A DNA stretch of 64,000 nt from Alentia gelatinosa (lineage: Eukaryota > Annelida > Polychaeta > Phyllodocida > Polynoidae), in the NCBI GenBank assembly GCA_950022655.1, contig OX465589.1, forward strand, positions 31,659,970 to 31,723,969. Reading direction: 5' to 3'. The notes under the pieces are model-generated. The model made no database searches. It was not told the origin of the DNA and saw nothing but the letters and a program-made list of their open reading frames with translations. Each line of letters starts with the position of its first letter. The first letter of the stretch is position 1. The translations under genes were made by a program, and so were the position numbers. This document shows, one piece after another, positions 1 through 10,554 of the stretch.

Positions 1-1004
1 GCTCTTATTTATATATTACATATATTTCTGATCATTTTAATTTGAAGCAAAGTACAGAGCCATTTTTCCTAATGAATACATATATGCATATAGATATATA
101 TGTGTATATATTTGTATATATACACATATACATAAATACACACACTACATATACATAGGTATTGTACATTTATGTATAAACATACATGTACATTACATAT
201 ATGACATTCCCAATGTGATCAGAGGTATATATTGGTAGATTTTCATATGCAAGATTGATGGTATTTCTTCAATAAAGGAGCTTATCTAAACAATAACTTA
301 ATTATTATTGAGACAATATATATATTAAACCCACCAAATTATAGCTTGAATACCAAAGAATACGATGCAATCAAGGTATTGTCCCTAAAGTTAATATAAA
401 TGTATTCTACAAATGTATAACGCTTATACACTCAGTCCTCCAATGCTAAAGAATACGTTACTAGGTGTATGATTGGCCGCACGCATTGCGTAACCGGGCA
501 GATAAGGTGTGTCACCGGCCTGCGGAAAAAGGCCTATTGATGGCCACAAGAATGGATTGTTTTTTTACATCACTATTATTGTTATTACTATTACTATCAT
601 CATCAATATCATCATTTTAGTTATCATCATTATCAGTTGATCATTATCACAAATCTGTACAGTAAAATCAGAGGACATTTACATTTTGATAATATATGAC
701 CGAGATTTCTCTAAATACACTATAGAGAAAATAACGTAGGATCGCTCCCTTGCGGCGAATTGCGTTCAGTTTGATTAAAAAAACCACTCTACTTGTCATA
801 CATTTTAATGCCGCCCACTTTCGTTTCAAATATTGGCAGTATAGATCAGCAAACGAGCAGCTACTTTCTGTGGATGTTACCGAGAGAAAATGTAAATTAT
901 TAGGAACAATAGAGAGAGGGAATTATATAAACACGGGGGTACATGAATCATGTAAGTGTTTTCTGTCAATTAGAATAAATGTGTCTTATCAATTATTTGT
1001 TTAA

Positions 1005-1113
1005 AACCCTTTATGGCCAGGGGTCTATGGCAGAGCTATACGAAGGGACGGGTACCAGTATCAGTGTTTCGCCAGTTGATGCCTCAAGTCATCACACGCC
1101 CTTAAAGGGTTAG
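1005..1113. repeat. short inverted-repeat (MITE-like) element
   Basis: A segment of about 107 bp begins with AACCCTTTA and ends with TAAAGGGTT, giving short matching terminal inverted repeats. Nothing inside codes. The ends are too short to name a superfamily. Confidence 0.3.
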
Positions 1114-3173
1114 GACTACTTAGATCTATCCATCCAGGGTTTTCTTTATGTGATAATGTACGACGTTACTCTAATGGAAAATGTTGATATTTTGATTGAG
1201 CTCACTCTTCCTAGGTGACAAATGTCGATCATCATGCTTGTGTCAACTATAGAATTGACGAACAATCAAATATGTTTTCGAAACAGCATACATTTGCATG
1301 ATTTTTTTGCCCATGCACAGCCGAACACATCATGTTGTGTTTGTCCAGACGATGTCAAACGCAGGTTGTGTTTCTTTTGGCCTTACCTGTGTTCATGCAA
1401 AAGCCCGCTGCAGGGTAAATCGCACATTACATGCTGGGGCTGCACATCGGTGCCAGGATACTGTAAAACAGCGTGGGGCGCATATTCTACACACCGGTCT
1501 ACAACATCCACTGCTCACTCCATTCCAAATACGAGGTATGTATGATGGTGATTATTGTAAACTCATATAACAAATATCATCCTAGTTACTGCTACTGAAG
1601 AAAACATCGGGTTAGTAGTGCATCAACGACTATGTATGTTAATGTTTCTTGGTTTCTTGGATTTCGATTATTTGCAAGATCAGCTATCTTTTTATATTTT
1701 AGACAACCAGAATGGTGTCTATGTTACAATTTTATTCAGGATACCAGGATCAAACCTGAAAATCAATTTTCACGTCGTTAAATGATCAGCGCTCTCCGTA
1801 AACATTTACATTTATATTTACATTCTTCCTTCCATAATTTCGGAATTATTTCTAGAAATACTATTTTTACATTATGTTCCGTTATTTTAATTTCTTTTAC
1901 CCGCATTTCCGTCATCGTGGAAATGTAAAAAAGAATTAAGATAAATCCGAATGAGTAAATCAAATATGTTTTTGAGAAAGTAAGTGGTGTCCAATCATTC
2001 TCGCTGTAAACATACTAAAACGGCACTAAAGTCCCAGATAGTAGGGGCTCGCAGGGAAAGTGAAACGGGTTTGTTCACAAAATAGCCCATTAGGCACCTG
2101 TTATTTGAGATGCCGCATGCATTAGATGTTAATATACACAAGACATAACATTATCAGTTTTGTGTACAAAACGTAGCACAGGAATCGGAAGGAGTTGATG
2201 TTAAGAGTCATTTATGATGGTGGAGACGATATACAAGAAGACCAGTGGCGATGTTTTAATGCATTGAGATAGAGCAGGGTTACGAGCGACTTGCGAATGT
2301 AACTGGAGAATAATAGGTAATAAGATAAAATGTATATACCTTACTGGTACATACTCACATACCGCGTTTCTTTCAATAAAATATTCCACGAGCTCACAGT
2401 AAGGTAATACATTTTTATTTTATTATATACCTTCAAATATAGGTATTTGATGAATTACATAAGGAAATATGACAACGTCCAAGGTGGATTCGATCAAAGT
2501 GTGCTGGTATATCTCTTGACATCTTAGTGAAAGTCAAGCACAGAATATATGCTCCAAGCACATTTTTTACTCTTTTTTTCCCTTCAACTCCTGTGATCCT
2601 TGTGCAAGTCACTGCCAGCACTTCCTAAGTAGATCAGTGCATTTTTTTTCAGCCAATCAGAATTTGTATTCAAAGTAGGGTGGTACATCATTTTATACCA
2701 CCATACTGTGCTGGTATATATTTAATACCAATACCCTAGCAGAGGTTGGTATTTGTATAACATACTGGCACAGGTATATAATAAATTCAATATTCAGTCA
2801 GTTAATACTTGTATTCTTCTATAACATGAAACCCAAACAGGAACTCGGTAACATGGGGAAAAGAATATATACAGTAATGTACAGTCAGTTTTACATAGCA
2901 TTCACTCTTTAAATGATCAATTTCATTTGCGACAATTAACAAATGCAATAATTCAATAAATAGCCATACGTTATTTCTAACAGACGCGACAGTTATAACC
3001 TATGTAGAGTATTCTACTAGGATGCAGCTTCACCCTATTTTCGGTAGGCTCCAGTGCCATGTTTCAGTTTCAGTATCGTTATATATAACAGAACAAACAG
3101 GTTACAATGTGTACTTAAGGTGACAGTACGGTATACATATTTATCAGTATACACAGTTTGAGTAGGCCTATGC

Positions 3174-3415
3174 GTTTATTTATGTCACACATTGTTCTGG
3201 CTCCTTAATCTCACGAGTCATAGACGAGTGAGATTACGGAGCCAACACAATGAGTGACATAAATAAACTCAAACTGAAACGAGTGGCATCTAGATTTTAT
3301 CCTTCCCTATTTCCACGATTTTTTAATATTAGAAAGTAGTGGCATAAACAACATTTTATGTGACATAAACAAATCCAATGTTAAGCCTATGGGTTATTTT
3401 ATTAGGGGTAGGATA
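3174..3415 (-). mobile_element. composite foldback element, copy A (TIR body plus long hairpin)
   Basis: On the minus strand the body runs from TATCCTACCCCTAATA (3415) to a matching inverted end near 3299, and carries the core CATAGGCTTAACATTGG. Next to it (3174-3269) is a hairpin with a stem of about 41 bp that starts GTTTATTTATGTCAC. Its apex reads CTCG-TCTATGA-CTCG on the minus strand. It is related to copies B-G, but its stem sequence is its own. Confidence 0.7.
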
Positions 3416-3611
3416 TAAGTCTTTCCGTTAACCTTTCTGGTTTCGAAAAACTTGTCTGGTTTCTATATTTTTGTGTGCAAAAACAGACAGGGAACGGTTC
3501 AAACATAGGGGGTAGTAGACTGGCCCCAGTCCCTGCATCCCTCCACCTACCCCACCCCTCCTCTCCTCGACCAGTCTCACTGCAACATAATTTATCTTAA
3601 TTTAGTGTAAT

Positions 3612-3667
3612 CATAATTTGTTCATAATCAAAAACTTGCTCAAGTCTTTGATTATGAACAAATTATG
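3612..3667. repeat. perfect-arm hairpin
   Basis: CATAATTTGTTCATAATCAAA and its reverse complement flank a short loop (AACTTGCTCAAGTC). The arms are about 21 bp and almost perfect. No attached body was identified. Confidence 0.6.
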
Positions 3668-4314
3668 AGGGGTAGCAGTCCAAACATGAGGGCCCCAACC
3701 ACTCTCTGGAGCAGCTACGTGTTATTCCCAATGCTATGTCACACTTTACATACACACACTCATACACTCCAAAATAATTGGGTATCAATCCCATGAGCCA
3801 ATCAGATAATGTGCAATTGTCCTGTTCTCTCTTTATCATTTAGACCAATAAATAATCATATTTGACCAACAGTTTCAATGATCAGTGAATTCGCTGCATA
3901 CCCAAAACAGGTTGTTGTCAATTGCACCATCTGGATTATATGTATTAAATGCTTGCAAGCCTTGCTGTAACGATTCCTGCGTCAGGTAAATTCATGTAAT
4001 TAATTGCTAACATTGGGCGCATACTGAAACCACCTCTAGGTTCGAGTGCGTTCCCCACAATACATGGAGTTGCATTTTTAAACCCTCATAACCAAGTGCT
4101 AGACCCATACACCTGTTCATGCCTAAGAATTGTCGTTTTACTATCAGACAGTAGTGATGTGTGTAAGCGAAGATGTTGTTGACCATCTTTTTCTTTCAGT
4201 GGGAAACCAAGACGTTGCTGCGCTGTTGACACACGTACTTTCGGAGGATTTATTATGTAGAGCAGGTCGGCTAAACACCAAACACGCAGAACATAAGAGG
4301 GTTAAGCAGAAATC

Positions 4315-4979
4315 ATGGGGGTCCTTAAGGAAGAAGTTGTGCGCTTCATGCAAAGCACGTCCCTGAAGGGCATCCCGCGCATCGCACGTTCAGACTCGTC
4401 CGTGCTTCGCGCAGTGTGGATGGTAGGGTTCAGCTTCTTCTTCACCGTGTGCATGTACCAGTCTGCACTGCTCACCACGGAGTACAGTCGATATCACAAG
4501 GTGGTGATCCTGCACGAAGACACCAGCGAGAACATTGATGAGTACGTGTTTATTCGGCCTCAGTTCTCAGTGTGCAACCTCAACCCGCTCACCAGCAACC
4601 TCAGCCGTTACGGCGACATCCCGACCTTCTCCCAATACACTGCGCATGTCCACAACGTCACGCATGGCGTCCCGGACGTGACGTCACGGGAGAGAGACGC
4701 GCTGCAGACGTTGCTGGGGTACTACCAATACATCGGCCTCCAGCGCGCAAGCGCAGTAGGTCACCGCCAGGAGGAGTTTATCATCGACTGCAGCGCCATC
4801 ATTGTGGAGGGGACGGCGCGCTTTCGCAAACCCTGTGAGGATGTTTTTAATGTTCAAGAGCAGGTGTCGCATGAGTTTTTTAATTGCTTCACGCTAATAT
4901 ACCGTAGTGACCTGGACCCGACTCTATTGGTTACCGGTGTGGAGATGGTGCTGTACCTGGACAACCAGAGTCCAGAAAG
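4315..4979 (+). CDS. DEG/ENaC channel exon 1 (N-terminus, TM1, start of outer domain)
   Basis: Encodes residues 1-221 plus two bases of codon 222. The donor is AAAG|GTAAAT. It contains TM1 and most of the proximal extracellular domain, ending with the membrane-distal stretch [14 protein letters not shown] that is typical of the palm strand before the exon boundary. Confidence 0.88.
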
Positions 4980-6319
4980 GTAAATCACCTATAGCTATTC
5001 TGTAGTATATAGATCCCTATAGTGTCAACTGATATAGCGAAACAGAAAGAAAGTAGCAAAATCATCTTTTGTAAACTAGATGTTGTGAGGCCATGGGGAC
5101 CCTTCTTATCACTCTGGAAGAATGGAAAGTGAATGAGAAGAGTCTTTCGTGTGGTTAACATACGTAGATCAACACCCCTTTTCATGATTTCAAGATGTAC
5201 TATCCATCATTTATATCAGATAATGTTTTAGACTTAATATTTGAATATTCACCGATGTCTGAAGCCCTTTTCATAATTGTGTAGTGCTTCCTCAAAAATT
5301 ATACAGTTTTTTTTTTATTATTCCGCGGGCTGCGAATAGCCCATATTCAGAACGATAATGCGACCAACGTGTTTGGGAGCCCTTTGGACCAAAAGGGAGT
5401 GACGATAGGTATTTGGCGGGGATGGCTGAGTTCACTATTTTATCCTACCCCTAATATAAAATCCCATAGGCTTAACATTGGGTTTCCGTATGCCACGCTG
5501 ACTGGCATACAGAGTTTTATATGCCACTAGTGGCATACAGCATTGTTATCACGTAATATTCCAAAATTGAGGAGACAGGGTAGGATAAAATCAAAACCTG
5601 ATTCGTTTTAATCTTGGCCACCGCATTCCACTTCTGCAGTTTTGGCTCCGGACTTCACTCGGCTTGGCCTCATGAAGTCACTTTGCCAAACTCCAGTCGT
5701 GGAATACGGTGGCCAAGATTAAAACTCATCCAGTTTTACGATAGTACCTCCATAAGGGGCCCTAAAGGAGGGACTCACATCCATCCTCTAGATCCCTCAC
5801 TGGGGAGTTGGAAATGGGGGTCCAAGATAACAGACAGGCATCTATATTGACAGCGAGAATCAAGTAGCATGTTATGACTGATGGTTTGTTGGATCACGGC
5901 CTGTTGAAACCCTGGATCCACTGCTCTTTGTTGCCATGGTTTGGTTGGGGTAAACAGACGACTGTAGTGCCGAAAGAAAGCCATTATCTCCAGAGCAGTT
6001 GGACGGTGCAGATATTTAACATAGTTATTTTGTATTTTAGACCTTAACTGTTCACAGAGAGATAAAGGGGTAGGAATACCCCGAGTTTATATGGCCCAAA
6101 CTATAGCTTTTTCAAGTTTGAGGGGCACTATCCTGCGTGATCTAGGACTATCCAATAGAATAATCATATATCCTATATCTACGATCTGTCACTACTTCTA
6201 AAACTTAGCAGATTGTTTCGATGGGGATAAAGAACCAACATCTTATGTAAGAATAGAGGAAAATCACAATAACAGGACATGTATATACGGAGTTATATAA
6301 TATATATATATATATATAT

Positions 6320-6389
<70 letters not shown>

Positions 6390-7844
6390 TAAAACCCTGC
6401 TTAAGGGGACACCCTCCGTTCCGAGTAAAGTGGCCCCTTAAGCGAGGTGGCCCATTTAAGCGGGGTTATTGTAAGCTAAATAAAGATTTCTGTTCCGAAA
6501 AAACTGTCCCCTTAAGTGGGATTTTACTGTATATATATATATGTATATTTTTCGCTCTGCCTGCTTTGTTGAATGCCATGTCTTACATTTGATATTCTTT
6601 TCTGCAACAAAAGACCGGAAACGCGCCTAGAAACGCTCACTTCCTGGCCGGCAGACGGCGCAGTGATCGCTGCCAACCCAGGCGACATTCTTCCGGTGAT
6701 GGCTACCACTGGTGTGAAGCTGGTACCTGGCATGTACACAGAGGTGAAGTTAACGGCCACAGAGAGAACCCGTCTTGGGGATCCATACGGTAACTGCCGA
6801 AATCAGCTACCAGGTTACCTCCTGCCCCCTGGTGAGCATACCATGTAGTATAGATCTAAGACAAAGCCTCGGTTTGGTTAGCCCTCCCAGTCCGAGTGAT
6901 GCCCGAAGGCATCCCCACGCAATGGACGAGGAATATCTTCAGGCATCTTTTGGCGCCATTATTATTGGCTATTTTCACATAAAAGAATTAATAGGTTTTC
7001 TCAAATTTCTTTCACAATTGATCAAAAGCACTACAGACTTGATTCTGCGCAAATATTGTGTATCTATGCTATGTGTTTGTAATATGTTATACTTTCGCAG
7101 GTATTTCTCAGAAAGATCTCGTTCTATATTCATTCAGGTCTCAAGCCTACAACATACTACACAGGTGAGATGTGCACTAGTTTGTGTATCTCCTACGAGG
7201 TGGCACAGAGGTGCGGCTGTCTGGACGCTCTCCAGTCGTATACTTACGGCACAGCGGATGACCGCCTCTTCCTAAACCTCAACACAAATAACGCCAGTAA
7301 CGGCACTCATTACTGCGGTAACATAGCCCATGATAACGGCTTGCTGGGTTATCTTAACGACACACGGTGTGCCCATAAAGTGAGAGAAGACAGATTGCCA
7401 GGTTGTTCCCAGCTGTGCACGCTACCTTGCCTTGAGAAAATGTACGAAACAGAAATATCGTCCGCCAGGTGGCCTCCTCATCCCAACCACAGGAGGCTGT
7501 ACGAGGAACTGGTGGCGCGGCAACTGGTAGCGAGTGAAGACACTAACACCAATCTCACAGAGTTTGAAGTGGAGCGGTTTATCAATGCTAATGTGTTAAA
7601 AGTGTCCATGTTTCTGAGGACACTCACTCATGTGGAGATAGAGGATATGGCGAAGACGTCACTATGGACGTTTATTTCACAGTTAGGGGGCGCTCTTAAC
7701 CTGTGGTCAGGCATCACGATGGTGCTGATGGTCGAGGTTCTTGACATGTTGCTAAGGATCTTGTGGTCCTTGAAATGGGACACCAGAATCCAGCAGATAG
7801 AAATGGAGAAAGAGAAAAATATGCAGATTCAAGTGCCACGTTAA
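4315..7844 (+). CDS. degenerin/ENaC/ASIC-family sodium channel subunit, three coding exons
   Basis: Coding join 4315-4979, 6614-6831, 7138-7844; 1590 nt, 529 residues, usual for the family. These proteins are amiloride-sensitive trimeric Na+ channel subunits of the plasma membrane, with two membrane segments and a large cysteine-rich outer domain. Seen: a short cytoplasmic N-terminus with the gating motif as KGIPRI (residues 18-23); TM1 at about 32-54; the family signature VPG...[12 protein letters not shown]; the Cys-rich block CTSLC...QRCGC; CSQLC...C; TM2 at about 476-503 with GG...LWSGIT...VE; and a short charged cytoplasmic tail. Several N-glycosylation sequons lie outside. The start was chosen at 4315 because it precedes TM1 by the usual distance and has a good context. 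The phases 2 and 1 agree across both introns. The exon 2 donor is uncertain (6831 or 6813; both keep frame). The closest subfamily and the gating stimulus cannot be told from sequence alone. Confidence 0.88.
5441..5739 (+). mobile_element. composite foldback element, copy B, in channel intron 1
   Basis: The body 5441-5587 is bounded by TATCCTACCC and GGGTAGGATA and has the core CCCATAGGCTTAACATTGGG. A hairpin follows (about 5591-5739) whose stem starts TTTTAATCTTGGCCACCG and pairs with CGGTGGCCAAGATTAAAA. The apex is CTCG-GCTTGGC-CTCA. Copy D at 35578-35876 is nearly the same sequence in the opposite orientation. Confidence 0.85.
6297..6386. repeat. (TA)n microsatellite
   Basis: A long run of TA dinucleotides directly abuts the TIR element at 6387, and TA repeats resume after 6529. 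The TIR element therefore appears inserted into TA-rich sequence. Confidence 0.9.
6387..6529. mobile_element. Tc1/pogo-type MITE
   Basis: The 143-bp non-coding element begins CAGTAAAACCC and ends GGGATTTTACTG, and both sides are TA. The CAGT start, the TIR style and the TA target are what pogo/Tigger-like elements of the Tc1-mariner superfamily show; the assignment is by those ends only. It sits 84 bp upstream of channel exon 2. A loosely similar, eroded stretch lies near 56950-57065. Confidence 0.7.
6614..6831 (+). CDS. DEG/ENaC channel exon 2 (PYGNC signature)
   Basis: The acceptor CAACAAAAG|A joins exon 1 in phase 2 to give ...[11 protein letters not shown]. It carries the family signature ending RLGDPYGNC. 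The best donor is CCTG|GTGAGC at 6831; CCAG|GTTACC at 6813 has the same phase and would shorten the loop before the next cysteine to 17 residues, closer to ASICs. A transcript is needed to choose. Confidence 0.8.
7138..7844 (+). CDS. DEG/ENaC channel exon 3 (Cys-rich block, TM2, C-terminus)
   Basis: The acceptor TATATTCATTCAG|GT is the only AG in the stretch whose phase fits exon 2. It encodes [16 protein letters not shown], the remaining cysteines, the pore region and TM2, ending ...QIQVPR then TAA. A good-looking donor, CAG|GTGAGA at 7165, lies inside this exon; using it would delete the conserved CxxxC, so I treat it as coding. Confidence 0.85.
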
Positions 7845-10554
7845 CTGCAGAGTTTAATTTTATTCGCTAATTTATAACATAGTTATAATAACCAAAGATT
7901 ACATTGAAGGTTGTCACTTCTATATTGATCTTCTTCCTCATCAATAACTTATCAATTATTTTTACCTAACCTATGCCAACCCTCTATTCTGCCAATAGTT
8001 TCCCACATTCTGGTGGTTAATTGCATCCCTTTTATCCATTAATGGACTATAGGTGTTGTAGTCATTCTCTCTTTATTTTATTTGCAATCACGTTAAGGAC
8101 ATGTGTTAATGGCCATCTCTGAGTCATAGACACCCATCTGATGGTCACCGTTGTGTTCACCACCATTACCATTATAACAATGTTCGTCACTATGCATCGC
8201 TAATAACGGCACTATCAGTTACTGTATACATGTACTTATGCAGGTATCTATGCTTTTACCAGTAAATGGTATTGTTAGTCGTGGTGGACATCTCTGAATA
8301 GTCTGGTACTAATCCTCTTCTGGTATTAAATAGATATATTTTGTTTTGTTTTCCCTTCCGACATATACAACTTGCCTGATACAAAATTTGAATATAGGTG
8401 CATTCGTTATCAATATGAAAAATAGATTAAGAATGATAAAAGAGGTGTTTATTTAGAAAACATCAGCCATGTGTACTGGAATCCGGGTCGATCTTCCGTA
8501 CGCCATACAATAATGAGTGGAGGTAGTTCTTAAGATTTAGCTTGAAATTAAATACATAATCTACGTTTTTGCAATTCTGCAGGTATATCATCCCAAAATC
8601 TCGTACCCACATAGATAGCCGATTTCCGATACTTCATTGCCTTTTTTCTTTATATATGTTTTCCAGTGCTTCTAGTTACTCTCGGGTGATCCGTCCTATA
8701 ACTCATTCTGTCCAGACCCCAGCATTTCATTAGTGACAAGAGATGATAACTCCTTCTATATTCCAATGATCCTATTTTACACATTTCACAAAGTTCTTCA
8801 GTATAAAATGTGTGGAGAGTTTTAGCCATATGGCAACTCTTAGTCCTCTATTTACTAGTACGTGTAGTTTTTAAAATTTTAGTTCATCCCATCAAATCAT
8901 GTAAATAAAATCCGCACATTCTTTGAGAGGTAACAACATATGTTTATTCCCTTGTCATATAATATCACATCATTCTTGAACAGTTAATCTTTTAAGATTT
9001 TATCATATTGTGCAGCAAGTGTCAATTTATTGTCAATAATTACACCTATGTATTTATTAAACTTTACTGCGTCCAGTTTATTTCCTCCAAAATTCAAGTT
9101 CAAATTTGTATCTATTTCCTTTCTATGACATGTACTAATTGGCAAAATTTTAGATTTTCCCTAAATCATAGCTAATTATTTTCATTCACCCCTTTATTCA
9201 AGTTAATTAAATCTTCTTCGGTCTAGATATCCATCTACCTCTCTCCTTTCGTTATGCACATCCATATACCATCGCGCCTGTCGATGGAATATAGTGCCAT
9301 CTATGTGTAGAAATTAGAACTAATTCCTAGTTCTGATATAGACTATTGGGGACGCCCGTAGTTGTAAAGTACTAGTTCCGATATCAACACACAGGGAGCG
9401 ACGCTGTCTATGCGCTAAGTCTACCTCTGTTAAACAGATCTATAGGAAATAGGGGAGTAGAATGATAAAGGGATTCAGTTCTGCGTAAGATGAGCCGCAA
9501 TTGAGGAGAAACTTAAGAAATATAGCTCTGAATATGTATACATATAGAAATATAGATTTGAAAAAAATCACGAATATGATACGCAGCTTCAAAATAAAGC
9601 GAATATTTGATGAAAACTGTAGTGAACTAGAAGTCAGGTTTTTACGAAATAACAAAAATTGGTGAAACCCCTTCTATCGTCCGGTAATTGTCGAACATCG
9701 AATTACCGAAGCTGAGGACAAACTCGTCTCCACGGCATCTTTAATGTCGAGTTGCTGACTGATAGAAGAACATGTATATTATGTCTTCCCTGGGTATCTT
9801 TTTAGGGAAGATCGTGTAATTGGAGGGAGAGCCCCGTAGGAGATGCAGTGCCACTTCAAATTATACCATTCCTTCAATGTATGAGATGCTGTGCCTCTGT
9901 CTACATGTGTTTGAAACAGTAGAATAAGTCTTGATGCACAACCTGGTATACAGGTATTAGCATCATATTTTCTCGCATAGTTGCTGTAGGAGTTCAAATT
10001 GGGAGCCAATCGTTTCCACACAACACCCTAACTATGGCAGATGTAGTATAATATTTGATATTCCCTGTGTCCTCCTACAAGTAAGTGTTTCCTATGAACT
10101 ATTTATTTTTCTATACTTCAATTGTTGTTCACACATTCCTACATAGTGGTTCTAACAATTGGGGGAAAGTACCCCCCTCCCCGAACCCTTAATGCACATG
10201 CCATAACTATCATCCTAATTGCCCACTAATGATGGCAATACCAGTACTCTTGAATGAAAGAGGACATTTACTTCAATTCATTTCAAGGTTTTTATTATTT
10301 AAAAAACAGTATCGTTTTACTACAGGAGCCTCTGAAGTCAGAAAATTCCTAATTATGATAAGGCAATATTCAAATATCGCAAGATTTTGTTTGTACACAT
10401 TATGAAGGGAATTCTGTAGAGAATTCAAGTATAGGGTGTTTGAATATATCATACATTTTAACTCTGGGACAGTTCATACTTTTTACAATAATTAAAGAAA
10501 TTTGCAGAATATAGAAATAACATCGTATTTGGTGCTTTTAAGGTTAAAAATGAT
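7845..10554. other. intergenic region, mostly AT-rich
   Basis: It follows the channel stop codon. Apart from the decayed reverse transcriptase noted separately, no gene is supported. No canonical AATAAA is obvious directly after the stop. Confidence 0.6.
8460..9230 (-). pseudogene. decayed non-LTR retrotransposon reverse transcriptase, C-terminal part
   Basis: On the minus strand broken frames show the features of the end of a LINE reverse transcriptase. A stretch reading FNKYIGVIIDNKLTLAAQ matches the family pattern FKYLGV-ID-L. After a frame change comes LNRGLRVAI and, in another frame, EYRRSYHLLSLMKCW. Stops and frame changes are frequent, so it is dead. Jockey/CR1-type is likely by the style of these motifs, but the clade was not determined. 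Confidence 0.65.

Larger units (their letters stand above)
1..4314. other. AT-rich intergenic region, no gene recognised
   Basis: No coding exon is supported here. The first 200 bases are TA/CA-rich simple sequence, and 560-660 is an ATC/ATT trinucleotide-rich tract. Foldback repeats are listed separately. The last few hundred bases should contain the promoter and 5'UTR of the channel gene that starts at 4315, but I see no clear TATA box or initiator. Confidence 0.6.

Noticed and set aside
7101..7137. Earlier start of channel exon 3 after TTTCGCAG at 7100
   Set aside because: The acceptor looks good, but its phase cannot join exon 2 without a stop; the acceptor at 7137 fits.
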